A DNA stretch of 51,245 nt from Desulfovibrionaceae bacterium (GTDB lineage: Bacteria > Desulfobacterota > Desulfovibrionia > Desulfovibrionales > Desulfovibrionaceae). The stretch is taken from positions 1-51,245 of the forward strand of contig JAVHLG010000030.1 in assembly GCA_031082225.1 (NCBI GenBank), given 5' to 3'. The notes below the pieces were generated by a model. The model was not told the origin of the DNA. It saw only the letters and a program-made list of their open reading frames with translations, and searched no databases. Shown here piece by piece: positions 9,603 to 17,525 of this stretch; the stretch's first letter is position 1; each line of letters opens with the position of its first letter. The translations under genes and the position numbers were made by a program.

Positions 9603-10163
9603 ATGGTGCAGATCACTCCCACGGATTTTCCAGGTCTTTACGTGCTTGAGCCCAAGGTCTTCGGCGACCATCGCGGATTTTTCACGGAAACCTACAACCG
9701 CCGCCGGTTCGCCGAACTCGGCCTGGACTACGAATTCGTCCAGGACAACCATGCCCGCTCCAACACCAGGGGCGTCCTGCGCGGGCTGCACTTCCAGTCT
9801 CCGCCCACGGCCCAGGCCAAGCTGGTGTGGGTCACCCGGGGGGCGGTCTTCGACGCCGTGGTGGACATCCGCAAGGGTTCCCCCACCTTCGGAAAATGGT
9901 ACGGCCTGACCTTGTCCGAGGACAATTTCAAGCGGCTGATGATTCCGGCCGGATTCGCCCACGGCTACGTGACCTTAACCGACGTGGCCGAGTTCCAATA
10001 CAAGGTGGACGCCTATTATTCCCCGGCCCATGACGGGGGCCTGGCCTGGAACGATCCGGACATCGGCGTGCCCTGGCCGGTGACCGGGCCGGTTTTGTCC
10101 GACAAGGACGCGGCCCTGCCCAGGCTTTGCGACATCGATTCGCCGTTCGTTTTTTCCGGATAG
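9603..10163 (+). CDS. rfbC: dTDP-4-dehydrorhamnose 3,5-epimerase
   Basis: Cupin-fold epimerase of dTDP-L-rhamnose biosynthesis, supplying rhamnose for cell-surface polysaccharide. Family features seen: the opening FPGLYVLEPKVFGDHRGFFTETY, catalytic His63 in RGLHFQ, GKWYGLTLS, then the IPAGFAHGYVTL segment and tyrosines in the YKVDAYYSPAHD stretch. AAGGAG lies 3 nt before ATG 9603; a GTG at 9606 would have slightly better spacing. The other dTDP-rhamnose genes (rfbA, B, D) are not nearby. It is followed by a GDP-mannose gene, so the pair forms a small sugar-nucleotide unit. Length 186 aa is typical. Confidence 0.96.
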   Translation: MVQITPTDFPGLYVLEPKVFGDHRGFFTETYNRRRFAELGLDYEFVQDNHARSNTRGVLRGLHFQSPPTAQAKLVWVTRGAVFDAVVDIRKGSPTFGKWYGLTLSEDNFKRLMIPAGFAHGYVTLTDVAEFQYKVDAYYSPAHDGGLAWNDPDIGVPWPVTGPVLSDKDAALPRLCDIDSPFVFSG

Positions 10164-10300
10164 GACCGGGCCGCCGGACAGCCCGGGGAGCGCCGCCGTC
10201 CCCCGGGGGAGGCGGGCGCGACCGGATTCCGGAAGGATCGCCGACGCCGTCGGGCATGCCGCGCGCCGTGGCCAACCCGCAAACGCGAAGGAGCGCCGCC

Positions 10301-11809
10301 ATGGGCCAGACCGAGCACACCGCCCCGCCCGCCGAAGAGACCGCCCCGCCCGGCATTCAGGCCATCATCTTGGCCGGGGGGTCCGGCACGCGGCTGTGGC
10401 CCCTGTCCCGGACGCTTCTGCCCAAACAGCTCCTGGCCATAAACGGGGAAAAAACCCTGCTCCAGAACACCCTGGCCCGGACCTTGAGCGTCTTCCCGGC
10501 CCGGGCCACCTGGGTGGTGACCAACGAGGAGCATGTCTTCGAGGTGCGCAGCCAGTTGCGCCGCGTGGACCAGGAACTCGAAGGCAACGTCCTGGCCGAA
10601 CCCGTGGGCAAAAACACCCTCCCGGCCGTGTTGTTCGCCCTGGGCCGCATCCTTGACGGCGTGGCCCCGCACGCCCGCCGCGACATCGTGGTGGGCGTGT
10701 TTCCGTCCGATCACATGGTGGGGGACGTGCCCGCCTGGAGGGAGTGCGTCGAGCGGGGCGCCGCCCTGGCCCGGAAGGGCTTTTTGGTCACCTTCGGGGC
10801 CCGGGCCGATACGCCCGAGACCGGGTACGGCTATATCCGCCGGGGGGCGGCCCTGTGCGACGGGGCCTTCGCCGTGGACGGCTTCACGGAAAAGCCCGAC
10901 CTGGAGATGGCCAGGGCCATGGTCGCCGACGGGACGTATCTGTGGAACACGGGCATGTTCCTTTTTCGAACGGACATTTTCCTCGCGGCCGTGGAAAAGC
11001 ATGCCCCGGCGCATTTCGCCTGGTGGCGGGCGCGTCGGGAAAAACCGTTGCTGCGCGGCTACGGCGGCATTCCCGAACTGTCCGTGGACTACGGATTGCT
11101 TGAGCGGATGAAACGCCTGGCGGTGATCGTGGCCGCCTTCGACTGGGACGACCTGGGCAACTGGGCGGCCGTGTACCGCCTGGGGGTCAAGGATCACAAC
11201 GGCTGCGTGCTCCAGGGGGATGTCCTGGCCCTGGACTGTCACGACAGCCTTCTGGTCTCCCGGGGCGGCAAGCTGGCCGTGACCGGTATACGGGACATGA
11301 TCGTGGTCCAGACCCGGGACGCCACCCTGGTCTGCCCCATGTCCCGGCAGCAGGGCGTCAAGGACGTGGTGGCCGCCCTTGCGGCCGAGGGGAGCCCCCT
11401 GGTCGAGGCCCATGTCACGGTGCGGCGTCCCTGGGGCAGCTACACGGTCCTGGAAGAGGGGCCGGGATACAAGATCAAGCGCATCGAGGTGCTGCCCGGG
11501 GCGCGGCTCAGCCTGCAGATGCACCACCACCGCAGCGAGCATTGGGTGGTCATCGCCGGGACGGCCGAGGTGCAGATCGGGGAGCGGAGTATTTTGCTGG
11601 CCGAGAACCAGTCCGTGGACATTCCCAAGACCACGGCCCACAGGCTGTCCAACCCGGGCAAGGTGCTCGTGGAGATCATCGAGATCCAAAGCGGGCCGTA
11701 TCTGGCGGAGGACGACATCGTGCGCTACGACGACGTGTACGGCCGCCGGGTGGGCGTTGGGGCCGATCCGGGGAGCGCCGGGGCGGCTAACGGCCCGGAA
11801 AGGGGGTGA
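10301..11809 (+). CDS. manC: Mannose-1-phosphate guanylyltransferase / mannose-6-phosphate isomerase
   Basis: Bifunctional cytosolic enzyme making GDP-mannose for surface polysaccharides. The N-terminal nucleotidyltransferase has LAGGSGTRLWPLSR at residues 24-37, with FTEKP and the LWNTGMFLF segment further on. The C-terminal cupin (type II phosphomannose isomerase) has RPWGSYTVL and LQMHHHRSEHWVV near residues 370-415. ATG 10301 follows AAGGAG at a 7-nt spacing; the open frame extends upstream to 10127 without support. Length 502 aa, in the range of ManC/AlgA/CpsB proteins. It is 137 bp downstream of rfbC. Confidence 0.94.
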   Translation: MGQTEHTAPPAEETAPPGIQAIILAGGSGTRLWPLSRTLLPKQLLAINGEKTLLQNTLARTLSVFPARATWVVTNEEHVFEVRSQLRRVDQELEGNVLAEPVGKNTLPAVLFALGRILDGVAPHARRDIVVGVFPSDHMVGDVPAWRECVERGAALARKGFLVTFGARADTPETGYGYIRRGAALCDGAFAVDGFTEKPDLEMARAMVADGTYLWNTGMFLFRTDIFLAAVEKHAPAHFAWWRARREKPLLRGYGGIPELSVDYGLLERMKRLAVIVAAFDWDDLGNWAAVYRLGVKDHNGCVLQGDVLALDCHDSLLVSRGGKLAVTGIRDMIVVQTRDATLVCPMSRQQGVKDVVAALAAEGSPLVEAHVTVRRPWGSYTVLEEGPGYKIKRIEVLPGARLSLQMHHHRSEHWVVIAGTAEVQIGERSILLAENQSVDIPKTTAHRLSNPGKVLVEIIEIQSGPYLAEDDIVRYDDVYGRRVGVGADPGSAGAANGPERG

Positions 11810-11878
11810 GGGCGCGCGGGAGGTTCGGGCAGGGGTTTGCGGCGGGGACTCGCCGTGGGCCGATTCCTGGTCTAAGTA

Positions 11879-11898
11879 TTCGTGAATTTTTTCATTTG
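11879..11898. promoter_or_regulatory. Imperfect palindrome next to the qrc promoter, Rex-like
   Basis: The core GTGAA-(4-5 T)-TTCAT lies three bases upstream of the -35 element of the qrc promoter. It resembles, imperfectly, the TTGTGAA-N4-TTCACAA type of site bound by the NADH/NAD-sensing repressor Rex. Binding is inference only. Confidence 0.35.
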
Positions 11899-11901
11899 TC
11901 C

Positions 11902-11930
11902 TTGACACAACGCGTGGCTCTTGCTTAAAA
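11902..11930 (+). promoter_or_regulatory. Sigma-70-type promoter of the qrc operon
   Basis: TTGACA at 11902-11907, a 17-bp spacer and TTAAAA at 11925-11930 give a near-consensus promoter. It starts transcription about 55 bp before qrcA. This is the strongest promoter match noticed in the window, as expected for a core respiratory complex. Confidence 0.75.
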
Positions 11931-11992
11931 AGCGCGGTGCCGTAGGTACTATCGAATGGCCATGTGAACCACAACGAACGGGGCAGGGGATT

Positions 11993-12562
11993 ATGGAGGA
12001 AAGACAATCGAACAAGGCGGGCGGCGTCGGCGGCGTCGTGTTGCTCTTTCTGGTCGGTTTCGTGGGTGCGCTCGTCGTCGGCTGGTGGGTTTTTCCACAA
12101 GTCCTTTTCAGCCAGAAGACCCAGCCCATCCGGTTCAGCCACAAGGTGCACGCCGAGCAGGGGCTGGACTGTGAAAGCTGTCACACGTTCGCCAAGACGG
12201 GACAGTTCCTCGGGTTGCCGAGCACGGCCTCCTGTGCCGAGTGTCATCCCGACGAGACCGGGGGCACGACGGACGACGAAAAGGAAATTGACAAGTTCGT
12301 CACGCAGTACGCCAAACCCGGCATCGAGGTGCCCTGGCTCGTCTACCAGTACCAGCCGGACAACGTCTTTTTCTCCCATGCCGCGCACACGGGGTTCGAG
12401 TGCACCACGTGCCATCCCGACGTGGCCAACATGGATTCCCCGCCGCCGTACCATGAGAATCGGCTCAGCGGCTACAGCAAGCAGACCATGAAGATGTGGG
12501 AGTGCGAACGGTGCCATGCCTCGATGGGCACCAGCAACGCCTGCTACGTCTGCCACAAATAA
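11993..12562 (+). CDS. qrcA: QrcA, membrane-anchored multihaem cytochrome c of menaquinone reductase
   Basis: Periplasmic cytochrome subunit of the Qrc complex. It accepts electrons from type I cytochrome c3 (fed by periplasmic hydrogenases or formate dehydrogenases) and passes them toward menaquinone. One N-terminal TM anchor spans about residues 12-33. Five CXXCH haem motifs are present (CESCH, CAECH, CTTCH, CERCH, CYVCH), and all ten cysteines are used. The D. vulgaris protein is, as I recall, described as hexahaem, so one haem may be missing or unusually bound. ATG 11993 is preceded by AGGGG. First gene of qrcABCD, 12 bp before qrcB. Length 189 aa. Confidence 0.94.
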   Translation: MEERQSNKAGGVGGVVLLFLVGFVGALVVGWWVFPQVLFSQKTQPIRFSHKVHAEQGLDCESCHTFAKTGQFLGLPSTASCAECHPDETGGTTDDEKEIDKFVTQYAKPGIEVPWLVYQYQPDNVFFSHAAHTGFECTTCHPDVANMDSPPPYHENRLSGYSKQTMKMWECERCHASMGTSNACYVCHK

Positions 12563-12574
12563 GGGGGGAGAAAC

Positions 12575-14713
12575 GTGGGACTTGATCGCAGAGCTTTCAT
12601 CGGACTCGTGGCGGGTGGCGCCGTCGGCACGCTGTTCACCCCCATTCCCTGGAAATTGGCGGATGACGCGGCCATCTGGACCCAGAACTGGCCCTGGATT
12701 CCCCGGGTGCCCCGGGGCGAGGTGACCTTCGCGACCACGGCCAGCAAGCTGTGTCCGTCGGGAACCGGCCTCAAGGTGGCCCTGGCCGGGGGCAAACCCA
12801 TCATGGCATACGGCAATCCCGAGCATCCTCTGAGCCAGGGGGGCGTCTCGCCCATCGGGGCTTCCGAGGTGTACATGCTCTACAGCCCCTCCCGGGTGCG
12901 CACGCCCATGCGCAAGACCGGCGGGAAATTCGAGCCCATCACCTGGGAGCAGGCCCAGACCGAGCTCATGGCCAAGTGCAAGGCCGCCGGCAACAAGGTG
13001 GCCTGCATCAGCGGCGACGTGGGCGGCACGGCGGGCGAGGCGCTTTCCGCCTTTCTGGCCAAGGTCGGCTCCGCCGCCATGTACGCCATGCCGGGCGAGG
13101 CAGGTCCGGCCGCCGCAGGCTTCAAGCTCATGGGCGGCCAGGGACGTGTGGGCTTCGACATCGACAACGCCGACTGCGTCCTGATTCTCGGGGCGGACAT
13201 CTTTGAAGGGTCCGGGGTTTCGGTGCGCAACCGCAAGGCCTTTTGCGCCTCCCATCCCCTGGGCAAGGAACAGTCCGCCAAATTCGCCTACGCCGGTCCG
13301 GTGCGCAACCACACCGGCGCCGTGTGCGACGCCTGGATTCCCGTGGCCTCGGCCCACCTGGGCGCGTTCGCCCTGGGCATCGCCTGGCATCTGCTCAAGG
13401 CGGGGGCGACCTCCGATGCGGCCGACATGGCCGATTTTAAGAAACTTGTGGAGTCCGGCTATTCCCCGGACAAGGTCTCCAAGCTGACCGGCGTCGATCC
13501 CGAGGTTCTGGCCGGGATCGCCAAGAACCTGGCGGCCGCCAAGGCCCCCCTGGTCATCCCGGGATCCGAGATGGGACAGGGCATGGGCCCCGGAAGCTTC
13601 ATCGCGGGCATGAGCCTGAACCTGCTGATGGGTCGCCTGAACAAGCCCGGCGGGGCCGTGGCCCTGCCCGAACTGCCGGCGGTGTTCCCCGGAGCGGAGA
13701 CGCCTTCGGAGATTCTGGCCCGGGATATTGTCGGCTATCTGAAGAATGTCGGCGAGGATAAGACCGCCGCTCCCGAGGTGCTTTTCGTCTACGCCGCCAA
13801 CCCGGCCTATGGACTGCCCGAAGCGGCCGCCATGGCCAAGGCCCTGGAAAAGGTGCCCTTCAAGGTGAGCTTCGCCTCGTTCATGGACGAAACAGCGGCC
13901 ATGTGCGACCTGATCCTGCCCAATTCCCTCACCCTGGAGCGCTACGACGACGTGGCCACCCCCTACGGGTCGGCGTTTTGCAGCCTGACCCTGGTCAAGC
14001 CGCTGATCGCGCCCATCTTCGACACCAAGACCACGGCCGATTTCATTCTGGATACGGCCAAGAAAATGAATCTGGCCCTGGGGCACGACAGCCTTGAGAA
14101 GGCCCTGAAGGAAAAGGCGGCGGTTCTGGCCAAGTCCGACGGATTCGTGGCCAAGGACGTCATGCCCTGGCAGGTCATGGCGGGCAAGGACAAGCCGGCC
14201 TACGACCCTGCCGGACTGTGGAAGGATCTTCAGGCCGGACTGGCCTGGGTCAAGGTGGGGCAGGTGGCCCAGACGGGCCTGTCGTTTGCGGCCAAGGTGC
14301 TGGCGGCCCTGAAACCGGCCCAGGCGGAACTCTCCCTGGCCGGAATGGCCCCCCAGCGCGCCGGAACCCCGGCCACCGGACTTCCGGCCCAATGCCTGAC
14401 CGCCATTCCCGATACGGACTTGAAAGACGGGGCCTCGATTGTGCGGCTCAACGCCGCCACGGCCAAAAAGTACGGCCTGTCCCAGGGATCCAGCCTGACC
14501 CTTTCCGGTGCGGGAGGCGCCTGCCCGGCCAAGGCGCACATCTCCGAAAACGTCATGACGGGCGTTGTGGCCGTTCCCATGGGCTTCGGACATACCGCCT
14601 TCGACGCATTCTCCAAGGGCAAGGGCGATAACTTCCTGAAGATCATGACCGCTTCCGTCGAAGACGGCACGGGCGTGACCGTTTGGGCTGGCTCCGAAGT
14701 GAAAATCGCCTAA
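12575..14713 (+). CDS. qrcB: QrcB, molybdopterin-oxidoreductase-like subunit of menaquinone reductase
   Basis: Large periplasmic subunit of Qrc with a DMSO-reductase-family fold. The GTG start at 12575 follows GGGGGGAG. The N-terminus (LDRRAFIGLVAGGAVG) is a Tat-type twin-arginine signal. The usual N-terminal C-x2-C-x3-C...C cluster motif is gone: only one Cys (in KLCPSGTG) lies in that region. This agrees with QrcB being known as a family member that lacks a molybdopterin cofactor and acts structurally or in electron relay. Later family segments such as NPAYGLPE and the C-terminal barrel domain remain. Length 712 aa. It sits between qrcA and qrcC. Confidence 0.94.
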   Translation: MGLDRRAFIGLVAGGAVGTLFTPIPWKLADDAAIWTQNWPWIPRVPRGEVTFATTASKLCPSGTGLKVALAGGKPIMAYGNPEHPLSQGGVSPIGASEVYMLYSPSRVRTPMRKTGGKFEPITWEQAQTELMAKCKAAGNKVACISGDVGGTAGEALSAFLAKVGSAAMYAMPGEAGPAAAGFKLMGGQGRVGFDIDNADCVLILGADIFEGSGVSVRNRKAFCASHPLGKEQSAKFAYAGPVRNHTGAVCDAWIPVASAHLGAFALGIAWHLLKAGATSDAADMADFKKLVESGYSPDKVSKLTGVDPEVLAGIAKNLAAAKAPLVIPGSEMGQGMGPGSFIAGMSLNLLMGRLNKPGGAVALPELPAVFPGAETPSEILARDIVGYLKNVGEDKTAAPEVLFVYAANPAYGLPEAAAMAKALEKVPFKVSFASFMDETAAMCDLILPNSLTLERYDDVATPYGSAFCSLTLVKPLIAPIFDTKTTADFILDTAKKMNLALGHDSLEKALKEKAAVLAKSDGFVAKDVMPWQVMAGKDKPAYDPAGLWKDLQAGLAWVKVGQVAQTGLSFAAKVLAALKPAQAELSLAGMAPQRAGTPATGLPAQCLTAIPDTDLKDGASIVRLNAATAKKYGLSQGSSLTLSGAGGACPAKAHISENVMTGVVAVPMGFGHTAFDAFSKGKGDNFLKIMTASVEDGTGVTVWAGSEVKIA

Positions 14714-14736
14714 AACCAAGCCAAAGGGAAGCCGAC

Positions 14737-15501
14737 ATGAGCGCAGCGCATCAGGAATTCGCGACCAAGTGGGGTCTGGTCATCGACATCGACAAATGCA
14801 CGGGCTGCGGCGCGTGCATGGTCGCATGCCAGACCGAGAACAATATCGCCCCCGAAAAGGACGCGTCCAACAAGCTACGGACGCTGACCTGGATGAATGT
14901 CTACGAACTGAAAAACGGCAAGGAGTTTCCCCAGGCCGAGGTGGCCTTTCTGCCCCGGCCCTGCATGCAGTGCGGAAACCCCTCGTGCGTCCCGGTGTGC
15001 CCTGTTGTGGCCACGGACAAAAATGAGGACGGCGGCATCGTCAGCCAGATCTATCCCAGGTGTATCGGCTGCCGGTACTGCATGGCCGCCTGTCCCTACC
15101 ACTCCCGGTATTTTGGATGGTTCGATCCGGTCTGGCCCGAAGGCATGGAGAAGACCATCACCCCGTTCACCTCGACCCGGCCCCGGGGCGTGGTGGAGAA
15201 GTGCCACTTCTGCCACCACCGCTGGAACCAGGCCAAGGACGCCGCCCGCATTGCCGGAACGGATCCGAACAACCTTCCGGACGGCGCGTACACGCCTGCC
15301 TGCGTCGAGGTGTGCCCCACCGGCGCCATGGCGTTTGGCGACCTGAAAAATCCCAAGCACAAGGTGTATGAACTCTCCAGAAGCAAGTATGCCTTTCGGC
15401 TTCTGGAACGGCTGAACACCGATCCCCAGGTCTACTACATGACCAAGCGCGACTGGGTGCGGCGTCAAGGCGATAATTACCTCCCAAACGAAAAGGCGTA
15501 G
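14737..15501 (+). CDS. qrcC: QrcC, periplasmic four-cluster iron-sulfur subunit
   Basis: Electron-transfer subunit linking the cytochrome side of Qrc to the membrane subunit. Ferredoxin-like cysteine groups are CTGCGACMVAC, CMQCGNPSCVPVC, CIGCRYCMAAC, CHFC and CVEVC, the DmsB/PsrB-type arrangement that can hold four cubane-type clusters. No signal peptide is visible. Export would be by hitch-hiking on the Tat-signal-bearing QrcB, as for other such subunits (inference). ATG 14737 has AGGGA upstream; an in-frame extension to 14683 overlaps qrcB and is unsupported. Length 254 aa. Confidence 0.95.
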   Translation: MSAAHQEFATKWGLVIDIDKCTGCGACMVACQTENNIAPEKDASNKLRTLTWMNVYELKNGKEFPQAEVAFLPRPCMQCGNPSCVPVCPVVATDKNEDGGIVSQIYPRCIGCRYCMAACPYHSRYFGWFDPVWPEGMEKTITPFTSTRPRGVVEKCHFCHHRWNQAKDAARIAGTDPNNLPDGAYTPACVEVCPTGAMAFGDLKNPKHKVYELSRSKYAFRLLERLNTDPQVYYMTKRDWVRRQGDNYLPNEKA

Positions 15502-15513
15502 GAGGGGGATACG

Positions 15514-16758
15514 ATGTCCTTCATTGAAGCGGAAAAAAACTGGTATCCCGAAGGGGTCACCCGGTGCGGCCTGGGAAAATTCCTGGGCTGGCTGACGATC
15601 CTGGCCGCTGTTTTGGCCTTCGGCGTGGTGGCCGCCCTGTTCATCTTCATCTTCGGCATCGGCGTGACCGGAATGGACAACTATTTCGGGTTCGGGCTGT
15701 GGATCACCTTTGACCTGGCGGTGATCGCCCTGGGCGCCGGGGCCTTTTTCACGGGCCTTTTGCGCTACATCATCCGAATCGACGAACTCAAAGACATCAT
15801 CAATCTGGCCGTCATTATCGGATTTATCTGTTATTCCGGGGCCATGCTCATCCTGACCATGGACATCGGCCAGCCGGTGCGGGCATGGTTCGGCTACTGG
15901 CACCCAAATGTCCACTCCATGCTCACGGAAGTGATCTTCTGCATCACCTGCTACCTGACCGTGCTCATCATCGAGGTGGTGCCGCTTGTCTTCGAGCAGA
16001 AGCAACTCAACAAGATTCCGCTTCTGCACCACATCGCCCACAACTTCCACGTGGTCATGCCCCTTTTCGCGGGCCTGGGCGCCTTTTTGTCCACCTTCCA
16101 CCAGGGCTCCCTGGGCGGCATGTACGGCGTGCTCTTCGCCCGCCCCTACGCCTTCCGCGAGGGCTTTTTCATCTGGCCCTGGACGTTCTTCCTCTTCGTG
16201 CTGTCGGCCATCGCCTCGGGACCGTGCATGACGGTCCTGGTGTGCGCCCTCATGGAGAAGATGACCGGACGCCAGTTGACCACCTACCGGGTCAAGTCGC
16301 TTATGACCAAGATCGGCGGCACCATGCTTCTGATCTACGGCGTCTTCAAATACCTCGACACCTGGGCCTGGATCACCGACATCCTGCCCCGGGCGGGACT
16401 GACCTTCGACCAGATGTTCTACGGACTGATCTACGGCAAGTGGCTGATGTTCCTGGAACTGGTGGTGTGCATCGTCATCCCCGTGATCTTCCTCCTGGTT
16501 CCCGCCCTGCGTCGCCGCCCGGCCTTCATGTACTGGGCCTGCATCCTTAACTGCCTGGGCATCATCATCAACCGCTACGTGTTCACGGTGCAGACCATCG
16601 CCTTCCCGGTCATGCCCTTTGATTCCTGGATGACCTACGCCCCCAACTGGGCGGAGTGGGCCACCACGTGCATGATCCTGGCCTACGGCGGCATAGTCAT
16701 GAGCCTGGCCTACCGCTATCTGCCCCTGTTCCCCCAGGAAGTGCGGCTCAACAAGTAA
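15514..16758 (+). CDS. qrcD: QrcD, NrfD/PsrC-type quinone-interacting membrane subunit
   Basis: Integral membrane subunit that reduces menaquinone. It is strongly hydrophobic, with about ten membrane segments, for example LTILAAVLAFGVVAALFIFIF near residues 28-50. The family's polar motifs lie within helices, and TFHQGSLGG near residue 192 is typical of NrfD homologues. The charged N-terminal tail (SFIEAEKNWYPEG) matches a cytoplasmic start. AGGAGGGG precedes ATG 15514, 12 bp after the qrcC stop. Length 414 aa. It is the last gene of the operon, followed by a strong terminator. Confidence 0.95.
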   Translation: MSFIEAEKNWYPEGVTRCGLGKFLGWLTILAAVLAFGVVAALFIFIFGIGVTGMDNYFGFGLWITFDLAVIALGAGAFFTGLLRYIIRIDELKDIINLAVIIGFICYSGAMLILTMDIGQPVRAWFGYWHPNVHSMLTEVIFCITCYLTVLIIEVVPLVFEQKQLNKIPLLHHIAHNFHVVMPLFAGLGAFLSTFHQGSLGGMYGVLFARPYAFREGFFIWPWTFFLFVLSAIASGPCMTVLVCALMEKMTGRQLTTYRVKSLMTKIGGTMLLIYGVFKYLDTWAWITDILPRAGLTFDQMFYGLIYGKWLMFLELVVCIVIPVIFLLVPALRRRPAFMYWACILNCLGIIINRYVFTVQTIAFPVMPFDSWMTYAPNWAEWATTCMILAYGGIVMSLAYRYLPLFPQEVRLNK

Positions 16759-16792
16759 GACCCGCTGCACACGCCGCACCGTAAGACGACAC

Positions 16793-16829
16793 GCCCCCCG
16801 ACCGCTGCCTGCGGACGGGGGGCTTTTTT
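16793..16829 (+). terminator. Rho-independent terminator of the qrc operon
   Basis: GCCCCCCG at 16793-16800 pairs with CGGGGGGC at 16816-16823, followed directly by six T residues (16824-16829). It starts 34 bp after the qrcD stop codon. Confidence 0.93.
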
Positions 16830-17426
16830 CCGGGTGAGGCCTTCCATCTGTCAGATCGGCCATGTCCTGCCGTGCATGACCGTCGCCTCCCCGACCTTCT
16901 TCCTTTTTACAGTGCAATCGGTCAATGCGAACCGTGAAGTGGCCATAGTGGCCAATATGGTCTGGGGTTGTGAAGCCGCCTGCGTGGTTCACGCTCCACC
17001 AGGGCGGCGGCTACCGACTCAAGGACAAACGCAAGGCAGGAGATATCGCTGCGGCCACGCAAAAATGACGCGGCCTTCCGGGGAGGGCGAGCCCACCCCG
17101 GAACACCACAACGGTGGGTCAATTTTCACCCGTTGGACCGGGTCAGATTTCGACCGTTGTTGACACAAAAGCCGAAACAGTCTGCCGGAGACGGCCTGCG
17201 GGTCGTGATGAAGCAACCTTTTCGGCACACCGGCATGTTCCCGTTTTCAAGCGCTGCCTGGCCGCCCCGCAGGGGGGGCCTGCCCGAGGTCTCACGTCCG
17301 CCCGGCATTTTAGGGACGCGCGCCAGGGGAATGCGGAAGACGCCAGGCAGCGTGCCAAAAAAAGGGGACTTGTTTCTGGCGGAAACGTCGTGATCAGAAA
17401 GCCAGGGGACAGTGGTGGCGGGGCCG
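16830..17426. other. Gene-poor region around the IS remnant
   Basis: Between the qrc terminator and the terminator of the leftward mla operon there is no convincing gene. Apart from the probable IS21 remnant (16961-17165), short open frames here show no recognisable motif, signal peptide or SD. The stretch 17166-17426 holds nothing I can name. It separates two convergent operons and looks like a tolerated insertion site. Confidence 0.6.
16961..17165 (+). mobile_element. Remnant of an IS21-family element (istB 3' fragment and right end)
   Basis: An unstarted frame ending at TGA 17066-17068 encodes GGYRLKDKRKAG near its end, resembling the C-terminus of IS21 IstB helper ATPases (recalled family pattern). 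Downstream are two degenerate direct repeats, at 17116-17136 and 17140-17160 (GGGTCA-x-TTTC-x-CCGTTG). The second ends at ...TTGACA (17165). Read from outside, this starts TGTCAACAACGG, like IS21-family tips, which carry several subterminal repeats. No istA, istB body or left end is present, so the element is decayed. Confidence 0.5.
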
Positions 17427-17463
17427 AAAAAAAGGGGCTTCAGTCGCTTGCGACCGAAGCCCC
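17427..17463 (-). terminator. Rho-independent terminator of the mla operon
   Basis: On the minus strand a stem (GGGGCTTC...GAAGCCCC with an inner GTCG/CGAC, 17434-17463) is followed by seven T residues (A-run 17427-17433 on the + strand). It lies about 60 bp after the mlaA stop. Confidence 0.92.
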
Positions 17464-17525
17464 GTGCATGGCCTTGTGGCGTTTCCATGCCGGACCGACG
17501 GCGGTCGTCGGCTGATCCCGCCGGA

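Noticed and set aside
11908-11926. A sigma-54 promoter before qrcA (TGGC...TTGC)
   Set aside because: GG and GC are only 5 bp apart, whereas sigma-54 needs 10; the sigma-70 elements fit far better.
10016-14719. A 1567-codon open frame on the minus strand opposite rfbC, manC and qrcAB
   Set aside because: It is antisense to well-supported genes, has shadow-type composition (His, Gly, Pro, Gln, Arg rich) and no domain. Long antisense frames are expected at this GC content.
14875-16992. A 705-codon minus-strand frame opposite qrcC and qrcD
   Set aside because: It is rich in His/Asp/Gly/Gln, the antisense of membrane-helix codons, with no SD or domain, and crosses the qrc terminator.
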